Source of the DNA: Clytia hemisphaerica
Lineage: Eukaryota > Cnidaria > Hydrozoa > Leptothecata > Clytiidae
DNA: 64,000 nt
Direction: 5' to 3'
Assembly (NCBI GenBank): GCA_902728285.1
Contig: CACVBU010000354.1
Coordinates: 1-64,000 of the forward strand
This document shows positions 59,128 through 64,000 of this stretch, one piece after another. Below the pieces are notes generated by a model. It made no database searches. It had not been told where the DNA came from and saw only the letters and a program-made list of their open reading frames with translations. Position numbers and translations under genes: made by a program. Each line of letters opens with the position of its first letter. The stretch's first letter is position 1.

Positions 59128-60086
59128 ACGTTACATTCAATTTGAATGACGGAACTTTCAAGCCGTACTCAAAACCAGACAACAAGATTCAATACATCAA
59201 CAAACAGTCAAACCATCCACCGAACGTGATCAAGCAAATTCCGAAAACTATCGAACAAAGACTGTCTAACCATTCATCGAACGAGCACATATTCAACCAA
59301 GCCAAAAAGCCGTATGAAAAGGCACTGAAAGATAGTGGTTACAGCATCCAGCTATCCTACAATCCTACCATCGCAAATAACAATCGTACAAATAACCGTA
59401 AGCGTAAAATCACTTGGTTCAACCCCCCGTACAACCAGAACGTCGAAACGAAAGTTGCACGAAGGTTTCTGCAACTCATAGATAAGCACTTTCCAAAACA
59501 CCACAGACTCAACAAAATATTCAACCGCAACACTGTCAAAGTCAGCTATAGTTGCACCAAAAACATGAAAAATATCATACAGAGTCACAATAAAAACATC
59601 CTGAAAGACGAAGCAAACGAGAACGTAGACAACCGACTATGTAACTGCAGGGTAAAAGCCAACTGTCCCTTGAACGGATCGTGTTTAGTTGAGCGATCAG
59701 TATACCAAGCCACGGTAACATGCGAGGAAGAACCAGATTACGACGAGAAGTTTTATATCGGACTTGCCGAACCTGCTTTCAAAAAACGTTTCGCAAACCA
59801 CAAGTCTTCTTTCGCAAACCACCGCTACGAAAAAGAGACGGAATTGTCAAAAGAAGTTTGGAGGTTAAAACGAAAAAACCTATCGCCAAAAATCGCATGG
59901 AAAACCATCCGACAGTGCCCACCGTTCAACCGTTCGTCGCTGAAATGCTCACTTTGTCTCGCGGAGAAGCTTGAAATCGCTACATTTCCGAACCCGGACA
60001 AGCTTTTGAATTCCAGGAATGAACTGATTTCAAAATGCCGTCACGTGAACAAGTTCACTTTAAAAGTTCACGACACCAAGGACTAA
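59128..60086 (+). pseudogene. Penelope-like element ORF, 3' part: RT C-terminus plus GIY-YIG-type domain
   Basis: The open frame enters at the junction (VTFNLNDGTFKPY) and ends at TAA 60084-60086, without a convincing ATG. With codon 1 at 59142 it spans 314 codons. Residues 1-140 resemble the region after the reverse transcriptase core in Penelope-like proteins (YINKQSNHPPNVIKQIP, KITWFNPPYNQNVETK, FNRNTVKVSYSC). A GIY-YIG-type endonuclease region follows. SVYQATV at 186-192 and FYIGLAE at 204-210 form the two core motifs, Arg216 lies in KKRFANH, CSLC is at 269-272 with Glu275 after it, and Asn290 lies in LLNSRNEL. A Cys-rich lead CNCRVKANC is at 167-175. The RT catalytic core is absent, so it is dead for autonomous movement although the frame is intact. 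Confidence 0.82.
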
Positions 60087-60240
60087 AATGACGTCAATTT
60101 TTGACGAAGACCCTGCAATGTTATTTTTTGTAAGAGCAACGGAACTCTAGTTTTTTAAAAAAATTATTTTCAACTGAGGATTGTTTGTAAAAACATGAAA
60201 CTGCCAGTATTGAAAAAATAATTTTCATTACTTTAACTAC

Positions 60241-60254
60241 GATTAAATTCTATA
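60241..60254 (+). repeat. Right 14 bp flanking direct repeat of the Penelope composite
   Basis: Second exact copy of GATTAAATTCTATA, starting within the last bases of the right arm. Confidence 0.5.
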
Positions 60255-60525
60255 AAAGGTTAAAGCATTTTACTTCCCCACTGCAGATTATATTGAAGCA
60301 GCCTCGACTTCAGCATTAAAATGAAAAGAAAAGATAAAATAGAACTGTGGAAGTAATTTAAAAGCATTGTAAACTTGGACTTTATTTACTGTTTTTGGCC
60401 GTTATAGGCCTTCTTCAAAGGATCAAGGAAGGATCCGGAAAATTTGAATACAGATTTAAATTCAGTAAATATTATAAGAATTTCATGTTATGATTTTATA
60501 ATAATACAATAATAACTGGTTTGGA

Positions 60526-60810
60526 GGTCAATACGGTAAAATATTGACCGCAGCCGAAGTACAGACCGAGCTTGCGAGGTCTGTGCGCAGGATAAGGAGA
60601 AAACAGTTATATTATTGTGTTTATTAACTGGTGAACATTCTTTGTGTGTTTCTGGCCAAAAAAATGCATTTTCCACTCATTTTCCATGATTTTTTCGTTT
60701 CTTTTTTACCCAATAAATCATGTTCAAACTGACGAAACAAATTTCCTTTTTCAAAATCATCGTCAGTTTGACCAAAGCACTGAAGTGGTCTTTACCGTAT
60801 TATATTGACC
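60526..60810. mobile_element. Inverted-repeat element downstream of actin
   Basis: GGTCAATACGGTAAAATATT at the left; the right end in reverse complement reads GGTCAATATAATACGGTAAA. GGTCAATA..TATTGACC phrases recur. Between the Penelope composite and the actin 3' UTR. Confidence 0.5.
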
Positions 60811-60904
60811 GCTAGAGAACCAATCAAAATAGCGCATTTTCTTGTATTGACCGGCTTTTAATACAACCAATTAATAAATAATAGAAAAGACCCTCATATT
60901 GCAT

Positions 60905-60916
60905 TTTATTTTTATT
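60905..60916 (-). terminator. Actin poly(A) signals
   Basis: Two AATAAA hexamers on the minus strand (60905-60910, 60911-60916) lie about 350-360 nt past the stop. None occurs nearer to the stop codon. Confidence 0.55.
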
Positions 60917-61267
60917 TTTCCATTTTTCAAACTTTTTAAATCCTTTATATTATTCTCCTTGGAAGTATTTTCCCTATGTCTTTTATATAGCTTCTTGATA
61001 TAGCATAAATACATGCTATGAAGTTTGCAACACTAAATCGAGACAGTCTTTAAAACAAGGCGAGGAATACAAGAAAGTCCTATTTTCTATTTCAATTATA
61101 AAAATTCATTCAAAAAATTTTTACACTCAGAGATTGCATTTTTGGATGTATGTTTTGTAAAAAAAATGAAAACAATAAACAATAAATAACTGAAAAATAT
61201 CCGATGTTTGATTGGTGGTATTTTAATGTGTGTCCGGTGGTTGAAACTGTCCGAAAATTGAATGCAT

Positions 61268-62854
<1,587 letters not shown>

Positions 62855-62924
62855 TTAGAAAGTTTCGAGAAGAGGTGTGTTTTTGCTGTGTTCGTGTAGC
62901 TTTGCTCCTATAAGTAAGGAAAAC

Positions 62925-62931
62925 AGAGTGA
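62925..62931 (-). promoter_or_regulatory. Actin initiator-like element / predicted start site
   Basis: TCACTCT fits YYANWYY with A at 62929, 32 nt from the first T of the TATA box. The start site is inferred, not observed. Confidence 0.45.
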
Positions 62932-62955
62932 TCGATTCAAACTTGTCAACACACA

Positions 62956-62961
62956 TTTATA
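62956..62961 (-). promoter_or_regulatory. Actin TATA box
   Basis: TATAAA on the minus strand. It lies 27-32 nt upstream of an initiator-like TCACTCT (62931-62925, A at 62929), the expected core-promoter spacing. This predicts a 5' UTR of about 90 nt without an intron. TTATAG at about 62914-62909 could alternatively act as a 3' splice site for a leader intron. Confidence 0.6.
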
Positions 62962-63104
62962 CGAAAAGTGTTTATTTTGTCAAATGACATAGATGATCCG
63001 GGAAATTGGCACCTTAACGTCAAATCAACATTTTCAATACGTTTAAATGGATTCCTGAAGGGTTTATCAGGTTAGAAAATAGAGTCAAAACACTTTACAG
63101 CAAT

Positions 63105-63114
63105 CCTTATATGG
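63105..63114. promoter_or_regulatory. CArG box (SRF site) upstream of actin
   Basis: CCTTATATGG is a perfect CC(A/T)6GG match, about 176-185 nt upstream of the predicted start site. SRF binding to CArG boxes is the classic control of animal actin promoters. Match and position are seen; use is inferred. Confidence 0.65.
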
Positions 63115-64000
63115 AGTTCTATAGCAAACGTGTAATGGGAAAGAAACAAAGATATGAGGGTGGACAAAACATAGGAAAGTGAGATTGTCAAGTGACATTT
63201 TGTAATGTTTGGATTAAGTCAAAATCAAAACATTGTCGAGAAGTCCTTTTTGTAAATCTCCTTTTAAAGGAGAGAAATATGAAATATGTCAAGCATCTAA
63301 AATGGCGGATTAAAAATGGTAGACTAGAGATGGGATGCGAAAATAACGTGTTCCTAAATATTTAGAACCAAACTTTAAAAACATCCCATGAAATGATAAA
63401 ACAATTGAAAAAGTTTTGAAGCTCCAAAATTAAATTACTTTGCTTGATCCGAGTTGATTATTTAGCTCCGACATTTCCTACCCTAAAATATGTTGTAAAA
63501 TTCAGGTTTTGGATTTTTAATCCTTGGACACCACATTTATTTTAGGTACTGCATTAGAACTAAGAATTTTTTTCACCCGGTTACTGAGACAGGGGTGTTG
63601 CAATGTATCGGTTGGCAAAAGTGCTAATTTAAAAGCACACAGTGTATATAAAATTCATTAAAACTCAAGAACTACAAAATGAGAAAAAATTATTACTTAT
63701 ACCCTTGATCGGCTTTCGGTGTGTATCGCTGATGTCTCTAACTGATGTAGTCTTCCCGTTTGAATGGTATTTCAAGACTCATGACATTATTTTTATATCA
63801 GAGTCGAAAACTTTAAAAACTCATTAAGGAATAGCGAATAGACAATAACTGCAATTTTTAATCATAAAAAGAAAAAAAACCCTCAATTCCCAAGGGACTA
63901 ACGAAATAGATTGTTTGGTACACTTGGGACTGTTGAAATATTCTTTTGGGAATCAAGGCAATTGCAAAAAAAGCTTTAAATAGCGAGACATTTTTAAAAC
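63115..64000. other. Spacer upstream of the actin promoter
   Basis: AT-rich. GAGACAGGGGTGT near 63582-63598 is a family B terminus (partial element). No gene recognised to the window edge. Confidence 0.5.

Larger units (their letters stand above)
56292..60240 (+). mobile_element. Composite Penelope-like retroelement with inverted arms
   Basis: A forward 5'-truncated Penelope-like copy starts near 59128 and runs through coding sequence and 3' UTR to about 60243. An inverted partial copy lies to its left in two pieces. 58597-59127 matches 59529-60059 in reverse complement with no length change; over about 166 codons the translations are identical. 56356-56542 matches 60057-60243 as reverse complement, identical base for base as I read it. 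The pieces are separated by a 2054 bp insertion. The direct repeat GATTAAATTCTATA flanks the whole at 56278-56291 and 60241-60254 and is a likely target site duplication. The structure fits the complex inverted and truncated insertions known for Penelope elements. Confidence 0.8.

Overview
This window is nuclear DNA of an animal, most likely a cnidarian or another early-branching invertebrate. The sequence is AT-rich. It carries GT-AG introns, a canonical metazoan actin, a metazoan-type bHLH transcription factor, and many small DNA transposons, SINE-like elements and Penelope-like retroelement debris. The species call is inference from actin and repeat style. No bacterial, organellar or viral gene organisation is visible.

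Layout. Positions 1 to about 28,700 hold no gene I can defend. They hold dispersed repeats, hairpin MITEs, a 1.35 kb foldback element (5672-7026), minisatellites and AT-rich spacer. One weak, splice-bounded candidate exon lies at 14315-14501. From 28,714 to about 53,770 on the + strand is a bHLH transcription factor gene of about 25 kb. Its four coding exons (28809-29346, 44570-44794, 45570-45639, 52618-53281) join in phase to give 498 residues. The first coding intron is 15.2 kb and the third is 7.0 kb, and both are full of MITEs. From 54 to 60.9 kb comes a MITE cluster, then a young Penelope-like composite (about 56292-60240). The composite has near-perfect inverted arms, a 2.05 kb insertion carrying a poly(A) tract, and a 14 bp flanking direct repeat. 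From 60.9 to 63.1 kb on the - strand is a complete actin gene: two coding exons, one 441 bp intron, a TATA box, an initiator-like site and a perfect CArG box.

The two host genes are adjacent and convergent, separated by the Penelope composite and MITEs. Nothing in the sequence shows that they are co-regulated. The bHLH protein is a likely nuclear regulator with S/N/Q-rich flanks; its basic region has Gln where most bHLH proteins carry the E-box-reading Glu. The CArG box suggests that actin is controlled by SRF, which is inference from family knowledge.

The rest of the window is shaped by transposons. A TA-flanked family with TTCTTATAA-type ends has at least ten copies. A second family has CACCCCTGT ends, and a third has CCCGGGGG ends with an 8 bp duplication in one copy. 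There are also pogo-like elements, AACGTT palindromes and tRNA-derived SINEs. Several are nested inside others. I found no wholly new biological system. The best leads are the non-canonical bHLH basic region, the Penelope palindrome, and the nested TTAA-flanked MITE.
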